Source: Metabacillus sediminilitoris
Lineage (GTDB): Bacteria > Bacillota > Bacilli > Bacillales > Bacillaceae
DNA: 64,000 bases
Reading direction: 5' to 3'
Assembly (NCBI RefSeq): GCF_009720625.1
Contig: NZ_CP046266.1
Location: forward strand, 1,931,501 to 1,995,500
The notes under the pieces were generated by a model. The model worked only from the letters and a program-made list of their open reading frames with translations, searched no databases and had not been told where the DNA came from. Within the stretch, counting starts at the first letter, position 1, and every line of letters starts with the position of its first letter. Positions 1-9,467 of the stretch are shown in pieces. Position numbers and translations under genes: made by a program.

Positions 1-1
1 A

Positions 2-1864
2 ACAGGTGAACTGCATTCCTCTTACTTTAAGTTAGGTGGAACAGGTGAAATTAATTTCTTACTAGGCGGTGGCAACGACATTAATAACCGCTATGTTTCA
101 TTGGTGAGAGCCTCTGATAACAAAGAATTAATTCGTCAGGCGAATACAAAATTTAATGAAGAAAAGTATAACAAATACGTATGGGATGCGTCTGATTATA
201 TTGGTGAAGTGCTCTATATAAAAGTGGTTGACCAAGCTTTAGGAGGCTGGGGCCATATAAATGTTGATGATGTTCATGTTTATAATGAAGGTTCTATGCC
301 AGCAGAAGTTGACAATGTTGCAAAAGAACCTGTGGAAGGTGAAGTTAAGCAAAGCGGAACGATTACAGAATGGTCTGCTGTTTCAGGAGAATGGATACCT
401 TCTACAAACGGTAGCAACGGTGGCATCTGGGAATGTCCTGCTTTAGTTGAATTGCCAATTGATGGCGATCCAACAAAAACAAAGTGGGTGCTGCAAGTAA
501 GTATAAATGACGGAGCCCCAGCTGGCGGGTCTGGTATGCAGTATTTTGTCGGCAGTTTTGACGGAAAAACGTTCAAAAATGAGAATCCGACTGATCAGGT
601 ATTATGGACAGATTATGGAGCTGATTTCTACGCAGCAGTCGAATGGAGTGGAATTGAAGGTGAGAATAGCGAAAAATATTGGTTAGGATGGATGAGTAAC
701 TGGCAATACGCCAACAATACACCAACGTCAACATGGAGAAGTTCAATGAGCCTGCCTCGTAAAATGGAGCTTACTCAAACAGAAGAAGGATTACGTTTAA
801 AACAAACGCCGGTTTCGATCGATTCGATCCGTGACAATAGCCAAAAAGTATCATTTGAAAATAAAGTGATTTCAAATGAAAGTCATCTACTAGATGATTT
901 TTCAGGAGATACCTTTGAAATGATTGCTGAATTTGATGTCTCTAGCTCAACTGCGTCTGAATTTGGCTTTGAAGTTCGCAAGGGTTCTACTGATGAGTTT
1001 ACAAAAATAGGCTATGACGTTGCGAACCAGAAATTATTTGTTGACCGTACGAACTCTGATAGCTTTGATTACGGCAACAATGTCGTAAACATGCATGAAG
1101 GTCCTCTACCTGTGTCAGATGGAACTGTTAAGATGCATATTTTTGTCGATCGTTCTGCTGTAGAAGTATTTGGAAACAATGGAGAAACGGTTATTACCGA
1201 TCAAATCTTCCCAAGTCCAACAAGCAACGGAGTAAAGATTTATAGTAAGGACGGCAATGTTGCATTGAAATCACTGAATATCTTTCCAGTAGAAAGTATC
1301 TGGAAAAAAAGCGGCTTTCAATCAACCTTAAATGGCTGGAAAACGATAAATGGCAACTGGGCAGATACAATTGCTGGAAAACAGGGACAAAGCAATGGGG
1401 ATGCCTTCATTTTATCAAATGAAGCAGGAAGCAATTTTAAATACCAAGCAGATATAAAAATTCTTGATACTGACTCACATCCGAATGATCCTAATAAGGA
1501 TACAGTTGGAAATTTAGTTGGTGCAGGAGCATTGGTTTTTCGCTCAGATTCAAAAGGGAAAAACGCATATGCTGTCAATGTTGATGGAAAAAATAATGTC
1601 GTCAAATTAATCAAATTTGTAAATGGTGTTGGCCATGACATTGCATCCTTTAACAATGATGGAAATCTTAAACTGCAAGCAAATGAAATTTATCATCTTA
1701 AAGTAGTGACGGCAGGTGATAACATTAAAGCTTATTTAGATGACAAGCTTGTCATTGATACAAACGACCAAACCTATAAGGAAGGCTACTTTGGACTGAA
1801 TGTCTGGGATTCAACTGTTGTGTTTAATCATGTAAAAAACAAGGATAACAAAATCAAGAAATAA
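2..1864 (+). CDS. GH32 fructan hydrolase (levanase/fructanase type), 5' part outside window
   Basis: The open frame runs from the window edge, so the N-terminus, including the expected NDPNG nucleophile motif, is missing. Visible parts in order: a beta-sandwich-like insert ending in GWGHINVDDVHV (about bases 26-290); the GH32 acid/base motif WECP with Glu at bases 431-433; further catalytic-domain sequence; a GH32 C-terminal beta-sandwich (about bases 860-1300); and a last lectin-like domain (about 1310-1855) ending in GYFGLNVWDSTVVFNHV. By family it hydrolyses levan, inulin or sucrose-type fructans outside the cell. The insert just before WECP suggests a lectin-like module within the catalytic domain. 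The GH32 call is firm; the exact substrate is not determinable here. Confidence 0.85.
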   Translation, partial: TGELHSSYFKLGGTGEINFLLGGGNDINNRYVSLVRASDNKELIRQANTKFNEEKYNKYVWDASDYIGEVLYIKVVDQALGGWGHINVDDVHVYNEGSMPAEVDNVAKEPVEGEVKQSGTITEWSAVSGEWIPSTNGSNGGIWECPALVELPIDGDPTKTKWVLQVSINDGAPAGGSGMQYFVGSFDGKTFKNENPTDQVLWTDYGADFYAAVEWSGIEGENSEKYWLGWMSNWQYANNTPTSTWRSSMSLPRKMELTQTEEGLRLKQTPVSIDSIRDNSQKVSFENKVISNESHLLDDFSGDTFEMIAEFDVSSSTASEFGFEVRKGSTDEFTKIGYDVANQKLFVDRTNSDSFDYGNNVVNMHEGPLPVSDGTVKMHIFVDRSAVEVFGNNGETVITDQIFPSPTSNGVKIYSKDGNVALKSLNIFPVESIWKKSGFQSTLNGWKTINGNWADTIAGKQGQSNGDAFILSNEAGSNFKYQADIKILDTDSHPNDPNKDTVGNLVGAGALVFRSDSKGKNAYAVNVDGKNNVVKLIKFVNGVGHDIASFNNDGNLKLQANEIYHLKVVTAGDNIKAYLDDKLVIDTNDQTYKEGYFGLNVWDSTVVFNHVKNKDNKIKK

Positions 1865-1923
1865 ATTATGTCCCTTAATCATTAAAATTTTTGGTTCTGT
1901 TACAAAGATTGAATTTATTTAAA

Positions 1924-2061
1924 AAGGCTCTTTTCTAAAAGGTTTTTAATAATTCTTTCAGGGGAAATTTTTAAGGTTGATTGAAGCGAGCATCCTGGAG
2001 CTGCAATCAACCTCTCCCTAATACGTGTTAAATAGCAACAAAGTTTGCGAAAACAGCCTTT
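1924..2061. repeat. MITE-like repeat, copy A (short form)
   Basis: The ends are inverted: AAAGGCTCTTTTC on the left against GAAAACAGCCTTTT on the right. Internal blocks GGTTGATTG, GAGCATCCT, CAATCAACC and AGCAACAAAGTTTGCG are shared in the same order with the longer copy at 40166-40402. This copy lacks about 100 bases of the GC-rich middle. No open frame is present. It reads as a non-autonomous element or a Bacillus-type interspersed repeat. Confidence 0.7.
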
Positions 2062-2621
2062 TAAAAAGACATATAGATACCTAATTGACTTTCTTTTTAA
2101 GCGCGATTTCAAAAAGTTTATGAATACTTTTCATTTGATTTTGGACAAACTTGTCCTGTAAAACAAGTTGCCTTTTTTAACCATATGCATCGCTTCTAGG
2201 ATCATGGTATTTGTTGTTCGAAAGGATATCTCTGTTATTAATATTGGTTTTTATGGTTGCTAAATTAGTTATCCGTATAAAGGCAAAGCTTATTACAAAC
2301 CTACCTGAAGATGAATAGCAAGGTTTAAACCTTGCTGATAACCTTAGGTAAAGGTGCGAAATTTTAGCAGAAAACAGTTGTAGGTAAAAAAATGGAAAAT
2401 CCCCAAGTCGTAGAGTATAAGTAAACTACCTTGTAACAGGTTTACGCATTACCAGCTAAGAAAAGAAAAATACTGCACACAAAAGTGTACCATTTGGCTT
2501 TTTACTGGAAGGTATGCTTTTCTTGAACGAACGGGTAGCTTGAGTTTAACAAGAGATTTCTGCGGGGAATCCTTTTTCTAATTGAACAAACGGAGCAATT
2601 AAGTTGAATAAGAAACGATTA
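2062..2621. other. Spacer without recognisable gene
   Basis: No convincing open frame. It holds a perfect palindrome AGCAAGGTTTAAACCTTGCT near 2318-2337 and two TTGAAC-type words (2523-2539 and 2582-2600) that resemble a word at 6783-6800. These look like worn interspersed repeats. I did not recognise a riboswitch. Confidence 0.5.
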
Positions 2622-2665
2622 AATAAGGCTATTTAATTCTTTTTGAATTGAATAGCCTTATTATT
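2622..2665. terminator. Bidirectional hairpin terminator
   Basis: A long near-perfect stem (AATAAGGCTATTTAATTC pairing with its complement around 2645-2662) is followed by a T-rich tail. It lies 27 bases past the stop of the minus-strand AraC gene and most likely ends that transcript. Confidence 0.75.
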
Positions 2666-2691
2666 TTAAGCGCAATTGGAAATGTTTTAAT

Positions 2692-3582
2692 TTAGTCATC
2701 TTCCATTTTTATTTTTTTATAAGTTAATGGTGTCATGTGCATCGACTTTCGAAATTTATCAATAAAATAGCTCGTACTATTAAATCCTACTTGATAGGCA
2801 ATGTCTGTGACATTAGATTCAGGTTGTTGCAGCAGGATTAGGCTTTGTTGTATTCGATAATCGATAACATAACTCAACGGTGATTTCTTTAAAACCCGCT
2901 TAAAATACCGACAACATTCGGAACGGCTTAATTGACCTGCTCGAGCAATATCGTCTAACATGATTTTTTCAGCGTAGTGTAGGTGTATCCAATTTAGCAT
3001 TTGCTTCATTCGATGGCTCTTTAATATTTTCGTCTGTTCATACTCTAAATGAAAACCATTAATGATTAAGTTTTGCCAAACTAGATTAAGTTGTAAGGAG
3101 ACCTCAATTTCATAGAATGCTGACTTTTTTTGAATCAATTGATTAATTTTTAAAATGGAATCTAAGATGTTTCGCGCCCAACTCTCTTTTGGATCTAAAC
3201 ATAAATAGGATAAGTTCGTCGCTTGAATATACGGATATACATAGGTTGTATAGAGTTCTTGTGATAAAACAAATTGAGGTGAGACATTTAAACAAATATA
3301 AATACAGTCGGTTTGATCCTTATCTTCCGCCATGTGTAGGCAGCCACTATTAATAAAAAGTCCATTGCCTTCTCGAATTTCTGTTTTTGCTTCATTTATT
3401 TGAAAGATAGCTGCACCTCTAATAACCAGAACAAATTGAATTTCATCGTGCCAATGAAGGGGTATATATCCATTTATATTTTGGTTGATCGTTGTTTCGT
3501 AACATGCCATTGGAAGCACGACAGTACGATGGTCTGTTAACTCTTTCAAACTTTGATCAATCATAAAATCCTTTATTTGCAT
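2692..3582 (-). CDS. AraC-family transcriptional regulator with cupin sensor domain
   Basis: The N-terminal half (about residues 20-140) carries a cupin-like pattern, PLHWHDEIQFVLVIRG, typical of AraC sensors that bind a small ligand. The C-terminal about 100 residues form two helix-turn-helix units, including ISRAGQLSRSECCRYFKRVL-like and VTDIAYQVGFNSTSYFIDKFR patterns. The start is ATG at 3582: a GAGGTG box lies 10 bases upstream, whereas the longer frame starting at TTG 3600 would overlap that box. It is divergent from an EamA-type exporter at 3704 with a 121-base gap, so control of that gene is the simplest inference. The ligand is unknown. Confidence 0.85.
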   Translation of the reverse strand: MQIKDFMIDQSLKELTDHRTVVLPMACYETTINQNINGYIPLHWHDEIQFVLVIRGAAIFQINEAKTEIREGNGLFINSGCLHMAEDKDQTDCIYICLNVSPQFVLSQELYTTYVYPYIQATNLSYLCLDPKESWARNILDSILKINQLIQKKSAFYEIEVSLQLNLVWQNLIINGFHLEYEQTKILKSHRMKQMLNWIHLHYAEKIMLDDIARAGQLSRSECCRYFKRVLKKSPLSYVIDYRIQQSLILLQQPESNVTDIAYQVGFNSTSYFIDKFRKSMHMTPLTYKKIKMEDD

Positions 3583-3703
3583 ATAATCACAACACCTCAA
3601 TATATTTATATTTTTTTATTCAATTTAAGTATTAATTGAAGTTTTATCCGTCTATTATTACAGTATCATAACACTATTTTTATATTTAAAGGCGGAATAC
3701 AAT

Positions 3704-4648
3704 ATGAATAGAAGAAGGGGATTATTTCTAGTTATAACGGGAGCAATATGTTGGGGCATTGGTGGGGCAGTTTCAAAAAAGCTGTTTGAACAATATGCAA
3801 TCGATGTAAATTGGCTTGTAACGATACGTTTACTCATTGCTGGATTCTTACTCTTATCAGTTCAGTATTGTGGAAAAGACAGTTCCCAGATAACTGGTGT
3901 TTGGAAAAATAGAAAGACTGCGCTTCAACTAATGATCTTTGGAATAATCGGAATGCTTGCAGTCCAATACACTTATATGTCATCCATTAATCACGGGAAT
4001 GCTGCTGTCGCAACTCTCTTACAATACTTAGCCCCTGTCATGATTATTATTTATTTGATTTTGCGCAAGCATTCAGTCCTCACGCAACGAGATTTAGTAA
4101 CAGTTTCCTTTGCTTTAATTGGTTCTTTTTTCTTATTAACAAACGGTTCCGTATATCAACTATCTGTACCTATACCTTCAATAGTTTGGGGGATTTTATC
4201 TGCCCTAGCCTTAGCATTTTACACTTTATATGCCGTTCCGTTATTGAAACAATTCGATTCCCTTGTTATTGTTGGCTGGGCTATGATTATCGGTGGTTTT
4301 GCCTTAAGTTTTTTCCATCCCCCTTGGCAAATGGACTTTAAAAGTTTAACTTTAGAAGCTTATCTATACCTAGTTTTCGTAATTATATTTGGTACCATGA
4401 TTGCGTTTTGGTTTTATATAGAAAGCTTACAAAGTCTTTCACCTAAAGAATCAAGCCTTTTAGGAAGCGTTGAGCCACTATCAGCTGTTTTAACCACAGT
4501 GATTTGGCTAAAAGAACCCTTTGGATTGTTTCAATGGATTGGTACCGCATGTATTATTGGAATGATATTTTTATTAGCGCTGAATAAAAAGCCTGCATCA
4601 AAGTATAACGAACCTCATACGAATAAAAAGCCGATTAGAGTCAGCTAG
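3704..4648 (+). CDS. EamA/DMT-superfamily transporter
   Basis: About ten hydrophobic segments are spread over 314 residues, in two EamA-type repeats (start [16 protein letters not shown]; second repeat begins near residue 155 with [16 protein letters not shown]). Proteins of this family sit in the cytoplasmic membrane and export or exchange small metabolites such as amino acids. An AAGGCGG box precedes the ATG. The Lys/Asn-rich C-terminal tail is cytoplasmic. Its neighbour is the divergent AraC regulator, which may sense the exported compound. Substrate unknown. Confidence 0.85.
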   Translation: MNRRRGLFLVITGAICWGIGGAVSKKLFEQYAIDVNWLVTIRLLIAGFLLLSVQYCGKDSSQITGVWKNRKTALQLMIFGIIGMLAVQYTYMSSINHGNAAVATLLQYLAPVMIIIYLILRKHSVLTQRDLVTVSFALIGSFFLLTNGSVYQLSVPIPSIVWGILSALALAFYTLYAVPLLKQFDSLVIVGWAMIIGGFALSFFHPPWQMDFKSLTLEAYLYLVFVIIFGTMIAFWFYIESLQSLSPKESSLLGSVEPLSAVLTTVIWLKEPFGLFQWIGTACIIGMIFLLALNKKPASKYNEPHTNKKPIRVS

Positions 4649-4731
4649 TTCCAGAGAAAATATTATTCAGATTAAGAATAATGTAATCCTTGGTAAGGAG
4701 TAAACTAAAATCAGTTAAGGGAGAAAATACT

Positions 4732-5285
4732 ATGACTGAAATAGATAAAATGTTAAATCAAGAGTACTCGGTAAGATAGGACAAAGAGTTAACTGAAGAA
4801 AGAGAGAGCAAAGGATCTATTGTTTGAATTTAATAACACAAAACCATCAAAAAGAGATGAAGAAACTAAATTATTCATAAGTTATTTTATTCGATAGGAG
4901 AAAATGCATGGATCGAATCACCGTTTAACTGCGAATTGATGATAATACCATGCAAATACAAATTGTACCATTCTGGATTGTACGAAAGTTACTATTGGTA
5001 ATAATGTGTTTATTGGTCCAAATGTTAGTTTGTATACATCAAATCACGCAAAAGCAGAAGAGCGTAAAGTAGGCTATGAGCGTTCATTTGCCTATTACTA
5101 TTGGGGAAAATGTATGGATATGTGGTTCAGTAACAATTGTTCCAAGAGTAACTCTTGGTGATAAAACAATCATTGGTGCTGGAAGTGTTGTGAAAAGACA
5201 TACCTGCAAATGTTATTGCCGCAGGTGTCCATGTAAAGTTATCAGACCTATCACCGCAAAAGATTTTATGGGATGGAAGATGTGA
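4732..5285 (+). pseudogene. Maltose/galactoside O-acetyltransferase (Maa/LacA-type) relic
   Basis: The start reads MTEIDKMLNQEY and the next frame fragments give ELTEERERAKDLLFEFNNTKPS, typical of Maa-type enzymes. The second half encodes left-handed beta-helix hexapeptides (VTIGNNVFIGPNV, ITIGENVWICGSVTIVPRV, IIGAGSVVKR). An in-frame TAG near 4776 and several frame changes break the gene, so only pieces of the reading frame remain. Intact relatives move an acetyl group from acetyl-CoA to sugars. No intact product is expected. Confidence 0.75.
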
Positions 5286-5596
5286 AATTTTGTTACTTCT
5301 AGCTAGGGCGATTCTTCAAGATGGAGGTCGTCTTTTTTCTTAATCAGAAGAAAGATTGTGAATTATTACACTTAAACTAATTGGTGCTTAGTTCAATAAG
5401 AGGAATAAAATTCTATTTCCCTTTTTAATATCGTATTTGACTCAAATTTTCAAACTTAAAAATCCCTTTAATAAAATGCTCAATTTATTATTTTATTATC
5501 CAAAAAAATTCTTTAACTTATTTTTTAAAGAATAAATATCCCTCAAGAGTACATTATAAAAATGCTAGATTAATTCAACTTGTGAGGGGGATTTTT
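5286..5596. other. AT-rich spacer upstream of DUF2382 genes
   Basis: No gene seen. A weak hairpin with a following T-run lies near 5307-5340 (GGCGATTCTTC against GAGGTCGTC, then TTTTTT) and could end any residual transcript of the acetyltransferase relic. The rest is AT-rich and probably carries the promoter of the next gene. Confidence 0.4.
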
Positions 5597-6085
5597 ATGG
5601 GCGACTTTTTAGGTTTATTTGGTGATGACAAATCGAGAAATCAAGAAAATGATACTGAAACAAAAATTCAAGATAATCAAGCAAGCGGTACATTACAGCT
5701 TCATAAAGAAGAGTTAGATATTAAAAAAAATAATGTCGATGCAGGAGAAGTGGTCCTATCTAAAGATGTTGTTGAAGAACAAAAATCCGTTGAGGTTCCT
5801 GTAATGCATGAGGAAGTTGTTATTAAGAGAACTCCGATTAATAATGAGCGAAGTGATGAATCCATCAGCTCTGAGGAGACTATTCATATTCCTGTTACCC
5901 AAGAACAAGTTGAGGTAAACAAGTACACGGTAACTACTGAGGAGATTTCCGCCTCTAAACGTCAAGTTCAGGAAACTCAGCAAGTACAAGAAACTCTTAA
6001 ATACGAAGAGGCACATGTTAATACAACTGGAAGTGTAGATATTATTACAGATGGTTCAGGCTTTGAAGATATAAATAAAAGATAA
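5597..6085 (+). CDS. DUF2382 (YsnF/AvaK-type) stress-domain protein
   Basis: The 162-residue protein begins MGDFLGLFGDDKSRN and then carries one DUF2382 domain: LQLHKEELDIKKNNVDAGEV, the conserved VEVPVMHEEVVIKRTPI, ETIHIPVTQEQVEV and a closing VQETLKYEEAHVNTTGSV. The family is linked to general stress responses but has no known enzyme activity; no signal peptide is visible. The start is ATG 5597, 5 bases after a GAGGGGGATT box; the frame opens earlier at 5582 but that would cover the box. A paralogue follows at 6154. Confidence 0.85.
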   Translation: MGDFLGLFGDDKSRNQENDTETKIQDNQASGTLQLHKEELDIKKNNVDAGEVVLSKDVVEEQKSVEVPVMHEEVVIKRTPINNERSDESISSEETIHIPVTQEQVEVNKYTVTTEEISASKRQVQETQQVQETLKYEEAHVNTTGSVDIITDGSGFEDINKR

Positions 6086-6092
6086 AAACAAT

Positions 6093-6126
6093 AACACCTT
6101 TTCATTACTTAATGAAAAGGTGTTTT
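6093..6126 (+). terminator. Intrinsic terminator between the DUF2382 genes
   Basis: A 15-base perfect stem (AACACCTTTTCATTA with its complement) has a tiny loop and ends in TTTT. It lies 7 bases after the first DUF2382 stop. The ATG at 6112 sits inside this stem, which argues against using it as the start of the next gene. Confidence 0.85.
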
Positions 6127-6153
6127 AACCATTTTTTTGGGGGGACATTAAAG

Positions 6154-6585
6154 TTGCATAATGAGCAGAATTCAACTCAAGATCATCACGAGGAAATAAC
6201 ACTTAAATTACATAAGGAAGAACTTCAGGTAAGTAAAAAAATTATTGAAACAGCAAAAGTTAATGTATATAAGAAAACTTATACCGTAGAAAAGCAAATT
6301 TCGGTTCCAGTAACCCATGAAGAACTAATCATTGAGAAAAAGATATTAAATCCCGAAAGTACCACGGATGCAAGAGATGAAACGATACGTATTCCTCTAA
6401 GTGAAGAGCGTATTGAGGTAACGAAACACCCAATAATCTTTGAGGATGTTGAAATTTATAAGAAAAAAATTGAAGAACATATACAAGTTAATGAAACTTT
6501 AAAGGAGGAGAAACTTAACATTGATACTGTAGGAGATATAAGGGTAATGGTTGATAATCAAAGATCAACTTCTGAGATACTATAA
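6154..6585 (+). CDS. Second DUF2382 stress-domain protein
   Basis: This paralogue of the gene at 5597 shows the same landmarks: ITLKLHKEELQVSKKII, ISVPVTHEELIIEKKIL, ETIRIPLSEERIEV and VNETLKEEKLNIDTVGDI. I place the start at TTG 6154 because GGGGGG at 6139-6144 lies 9 bases upstream, whereas the ATG at 6112 is buried in the terminator stem of the previous gene. The result is a 143-residue protein without the N-terminal region of its neighbour. Function unknown; the pair is likely stress-related by family. Confidence 0.75.
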   Translation: MHNEQNSTQDHHEEITLKLHKEELQVSKKIIETAKVNVYKKTYTVEKQISVPVTHEELIIEKKILNPESTTDARDETIRIPLSEERIEVTKHPIIFEDVEIYKKKIEEHIQVNETLKEEKLNIDTVGDIRVMVDNQRSTSEIL

Positions 6586-7014
6586 AAATAACTTTAGAAA
6601 GACCTCAGGGAGGGGAAGGTTAGGCTTCTTATTGGTACACTAAAATTTAAAATGAACTATATTCACTTTAAATTTATTCATCCTTTTATTAATTACTTGC
6701 TTAGTATCCCCGCAAGAATTTTTCAATGAATTAACAAACAAGGTGAAGAAAGCTCTTTCTTTGTTGTAGGAAAAAGTACTTGTTGAACTAACAGGCGCAA
6801 TTCTATTTCTTTATGAAAAATAAAACTCTATTATAGTTTGTAAAGTATTACAAGATGTGGCGGATTTCTATCTTTAATTACCAACATTAACTTCGTGTAT
6901 AATCTCTATTTTATGAAAAGTTGAATTCTCATTGGACTAGCCAGATAACCAGTATAACTATATATTCAACAAACTGGACAGATAATGGAATAAGACCTTC
7001 AAATATCGTTAATT
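6586..7014. other. Spacer without recognisable gene
   Basis: AT-rich with no supported frame. It contains a TTGAACTAACAGGCGCAA word (6783-6800), like those at 2523 and 2582, which suggests a worn interspersed repeat. Residual aldo/keto reductase sequence begins just after it. Confidence 0.4.
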
Positions 7015-7183
7015 GTTGCGAGTCCAAAGTCTGTTTGTAAGGAAAAAATCATCGAAAACTTCAATATTTTCGATTTTGAATTAAGCCAAGAAGCTATGGA
7101 GAAAATACGAAAGAGAGCTTGTTTTTTCACATAGGGATCCCGAAATCGTAAAATGGCTCGGTACCAATAAACTTGATAGTTAA
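7015..7183 (+). pseudogene. Aldo/keto reductase C-terminal relic
   Basis: The frame at 7015 gives IVASPKSVCKEKIIENF then NIFDFELSQEAMEKI, which matches the C-terminal end of NADPH aldo/keto reductases (the conserved IPKSV and FELS patterns). A TAG near 7133 and a frame change follow, after which DPEIVKWLGTNKLDS completes the typical tail. The N-terminal catalytic barrel is gone. Only a decayed fragment remains. Confidence 0.65.
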
Positions 7184-7198
7184 TGATTTCATACATTT

Positions 7199-7236
7199 AA
7201 AAAGCTTGGATTATATTTTTTTAATCCAAGCTTTTT
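7199..7236. terminator. Bidirectional hairpin terminator
   Basis: A 15-base perfect stem, AAAAAGCTTGGATTA with its complement and an 8-base T-rich loop, is flanked by A and T runs. It can end rightward transcripts from the reductase relic and leftward transcripts from the YcsI operon 150 bases away. Confidence 0.8.
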
Positions 7237-7384
7237 GTGTGTTAATTAGGCTATATTTTGATTAACTATTCCTTCTGTTATTTAGTCTATGTTTTTACAT
7301 TTTCTCCCCAGTATCTGAAATACTCATATTTTTATCCATATCCTTTTATCCATGTTTTTTCATCATCTAACAGGTGAATGTTCC

Positions 7385-8176
7385 TTACATAACACCGAGC
7401 TTTTCATCACGCACATCGGTAATAAACATATGCCCTGGCGCATGTGTAATCATCAATGCAGGCTTTGTTGCCATCGCAACTGCTTGAGGAGTGACACCGC
7501 ATGCCCAAAATACAGGAACTTCACCGTCTTTAATCGTAACAGCATCGCCGAAATCAGGACGGGCAATGTCCTTAATTCCAAGTGCTGCAGGATTTCCAAT
7601 ATGAATAGGTGCTCCATGTACTGCTGGAAAACGTGAAGTAACTTGTGTAGCACGCACAACATCTTTTTGAGGAATTGGGCGCATGCTGGCAACTGTCATC
7701 CCATGGAACTTTCCTGCTTTGGCACACGGAATATTTGTCATATACATTGGGACATTACAATCTTCTTCAATATGACGTACCGAGATACCGTTATTAAGGA
7801 GGGCATGTTCAAAGGTGAAACTGCATCCAATGAGAAAACCAACCATATCATCTTCCCAATAGCTCGTGATGTCGGTCACTTCTTCTGTGAGCTCGCCATG
7901 TTTATAAATTCGGTACTTTGGAATATCTGTCCGAATATCACCATTAGGTGCCATCATTTGAGGAATAGGTGAACCAGGCTCTGTCACATCAAGAATCGGG
8001 CAAGACTTCGGATTGCGCTGTGCAAAAAGAAGAAAATCAAATGCATCCTCTTTCTTTAAAATCGCTAAATTAGCTTGTGCAAATCCGCTCGCCATTCCGG
8101 CTGTTGGTCTTACAAGTTCATTACGTCGAATCATTTCACGTATATCAGATGGTTGCATTGAAGCAAAATTTTTCAT
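7385..8176 (-). CDS. ycsI: DUF1445 protein, D-glutamate cyclase-like hydro-lyase
   Basis: The 263-residue protein fits the family's usual length of about 260. Conserved stretches include the start MQPSDIREMIRRNE, RPTAGMASGFAQANL, DIPKYRIYKHGE, FLIGCSFTFEHALL and the C-terminal FWACGVTPQAV and ITHAPGHMFITDV. The family (PF07286) contains D-glutamate cyclases, which convert between D-glutamate and 5-oxo-D-proline. It is the last gene of a minus-strand group ycsF(pxpA)-ycsG-ycsI, as in Bacillus subtilis. The neighbouring 5-oxoprolinase genes make a role in 5-oxoproline or D-glutamate metabolism likely. An AGGGGGATG box precedes the start. Confidence 0.85.
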   Translation of the reverse strand: MKNFASMQPSDIREMIRRNELVRPTAGMASGFAQANLAILKKEDAFDFLLFAQRNPKSCPILDVTEPGSPIPQMMAPNGDIRTDIPKYRIYKHGELTEEVTDITSYWEDDMVGFLIGCSFTFEHALLNNGISVRHIEEDCNVPMYMTNIPCAKAGKFHGMTVASMRPIPQKDVVRATQVTSRFPAVHGAPIHIGNPAALGIKDIARPDFGDAVTIKDGEVPVFWACGVTPQAVAMATKPALMITHAPGHMFITDVRDEKLGVM

Positions 8177-8214
8177 AACCGATCATCCCCCTATTATAAA
8201 ATAATGCCTCTTTA

Positions 8215-9447
8215 TTAAAATAGCTGTGGAATCGACTTAATAATGGTATATCCGCCCATTAATGCCATAACAACGACAACAAGTATTCCTGAAATTGTCA
8301 GCCATAATGGGTGTTTATAATCACCAACGATGCTCTTTTTATATGCGGCAATGAGAAGTGTACCAAGAGCAATCGGAAGAATAAGACCATTTAATGCCCC
8401 AACAAGAATGAGCACTTTAACAGGCTGTCCGATTAAAATAAATGAGACGGTCGAAATGATAATAAAACCGATCGTAATCCATTTATGGTTTTTTTCTAAA
8501 CCTTTATTAAATGTTCTGATAAATGAAACGGATGTATAAGCTGCGCCAACTACTGATGTGATGGCGGCAGACCACATGACAATACCGAATATTTTATAAC
8601 CGATGTTACCGGCAGCAAGCTGAAACACAGAAGCAGGTGGATTATCGGGATCAATTTGCAGTCCTTTTGAAACGACACCAAGTACAGCTAAAAATAGGGC
8701 GATACGCATGACTGATGTAATTAAAATTCCAATAACTGAACTTCTTGTCACTTGTGGTAATGCATCTACACCCTTAACTCCCGCGTCTAATAATCGATGT
8801 CCCCCTGCGAAAGTTATGTATCCGCCAACTGTACCTCCAACTAATGTGACAATGGCTAATATATCAATTTTGTCCGGTGCAATCGATTTAACAACAGCCT
8901 CACCGACAGGGGGCGCTGTTGAGAAGGCAACATAGATCATTAACCCGATCATGACAAATCCTGCAATTTGTGTAAACCGGTCCATCGCTTTACCTGCTTC
9001 TTTTACTAAGAAGATGAGAAGAGCAATAATAGCACTAATAATGGCTCCCATTTTTGGTGAGATTCCTAACAATACATTTAACCCAAGACCTGCACCAGCA
9101 ATGTTACCAATATTAAAAGCAATTCCACCCAATACAATTAATATTGCAAGAACATAACCGAGTCCCGGAAATACCATATTGGCAATATCTTGTCCTCTTT
9201 TTTCAGACACAGCAATAATTCGCCATACATTTGTTTGGGCAAAAATATCAAGAATAACGGAAATGACAATGACAAAGCCAAAGCTTGCTGCTAACGTTTG
9301 TGTAAAGACCGTTGTCTGAGTCAGGAAACCCGGCCCGATTGCTGAGGTTGCCATCAAGAATGCAGCACCCATTAATAAGGACCAATTTAATTTTGGTGTA
9401 TTGGATTGTTTCTTGTCTTGTTTCGAAGACATGTTAAGTGGTTCCAT
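8215..9447 (-). CDS. ycsG: NRAMP-like membrane transporter YcsG
   Basis: A membrane protein of 410 residues with about eleven hydrophobic segments. The first contains FLMATSAIGPGFLTQTTVFT, the pattern of the NRAMP superfamily, where the DPGN motif of true metal transporters is replaced by GPGF. Substrate choice is therefore doubtful; transport of an organic compound fits the context between pxpA and ycsI better than a metal. A GAAGGAGGAAT box sits in front of the ATG at 9447. It lies 20 bases after pxpA and so is probably cotranscribed with it. Confidence 0.8.
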   Translation of the reverse strand: MEPLNMSSKQDKKQSNTPKLNWSLLMGAAFLMATSAIGPGFLTQTTVFTQTLAASFGFVIVISVILDIFAQTNVWRIIAVSEKRGQDIANMVFPGLGYVLAILIVLGGIAFNIGNIAGAGLGLNVLLGISPKMGAIISAIIALLIFLVKEAGKAMDRFTQIAGFVMIGLMIYVAFSTAPPVGEAVVKSIAPDKIDILAIVTLVGGTVGGYITFAGGHRLLDAGVKGVDALPQVTRSSVIGILITSVMRIALFLAVLGVVSKGLQIDPDNPPASVFQLAAGNIGYKIFGIVMWSAAITSVVGAAYTSVSFIRTFNKGLEKNHKWITIGFIIISTVSFILIGQPVKVLILVGALNGLILPIALGTLLIAAYKKSIVGDYKHPLWLTISGILVVVVMALMGGYTIIKSIPQLF

Positions 9448-9467
9448 TTTATTCCTCCTTCGTGATC

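Noticed and set aside
2268..2480. Possible riboswitch in the spacer with a perfect palindrome
   Set aside because: No known riboswitch core could be matched by eye and no gene follows in the right direction.
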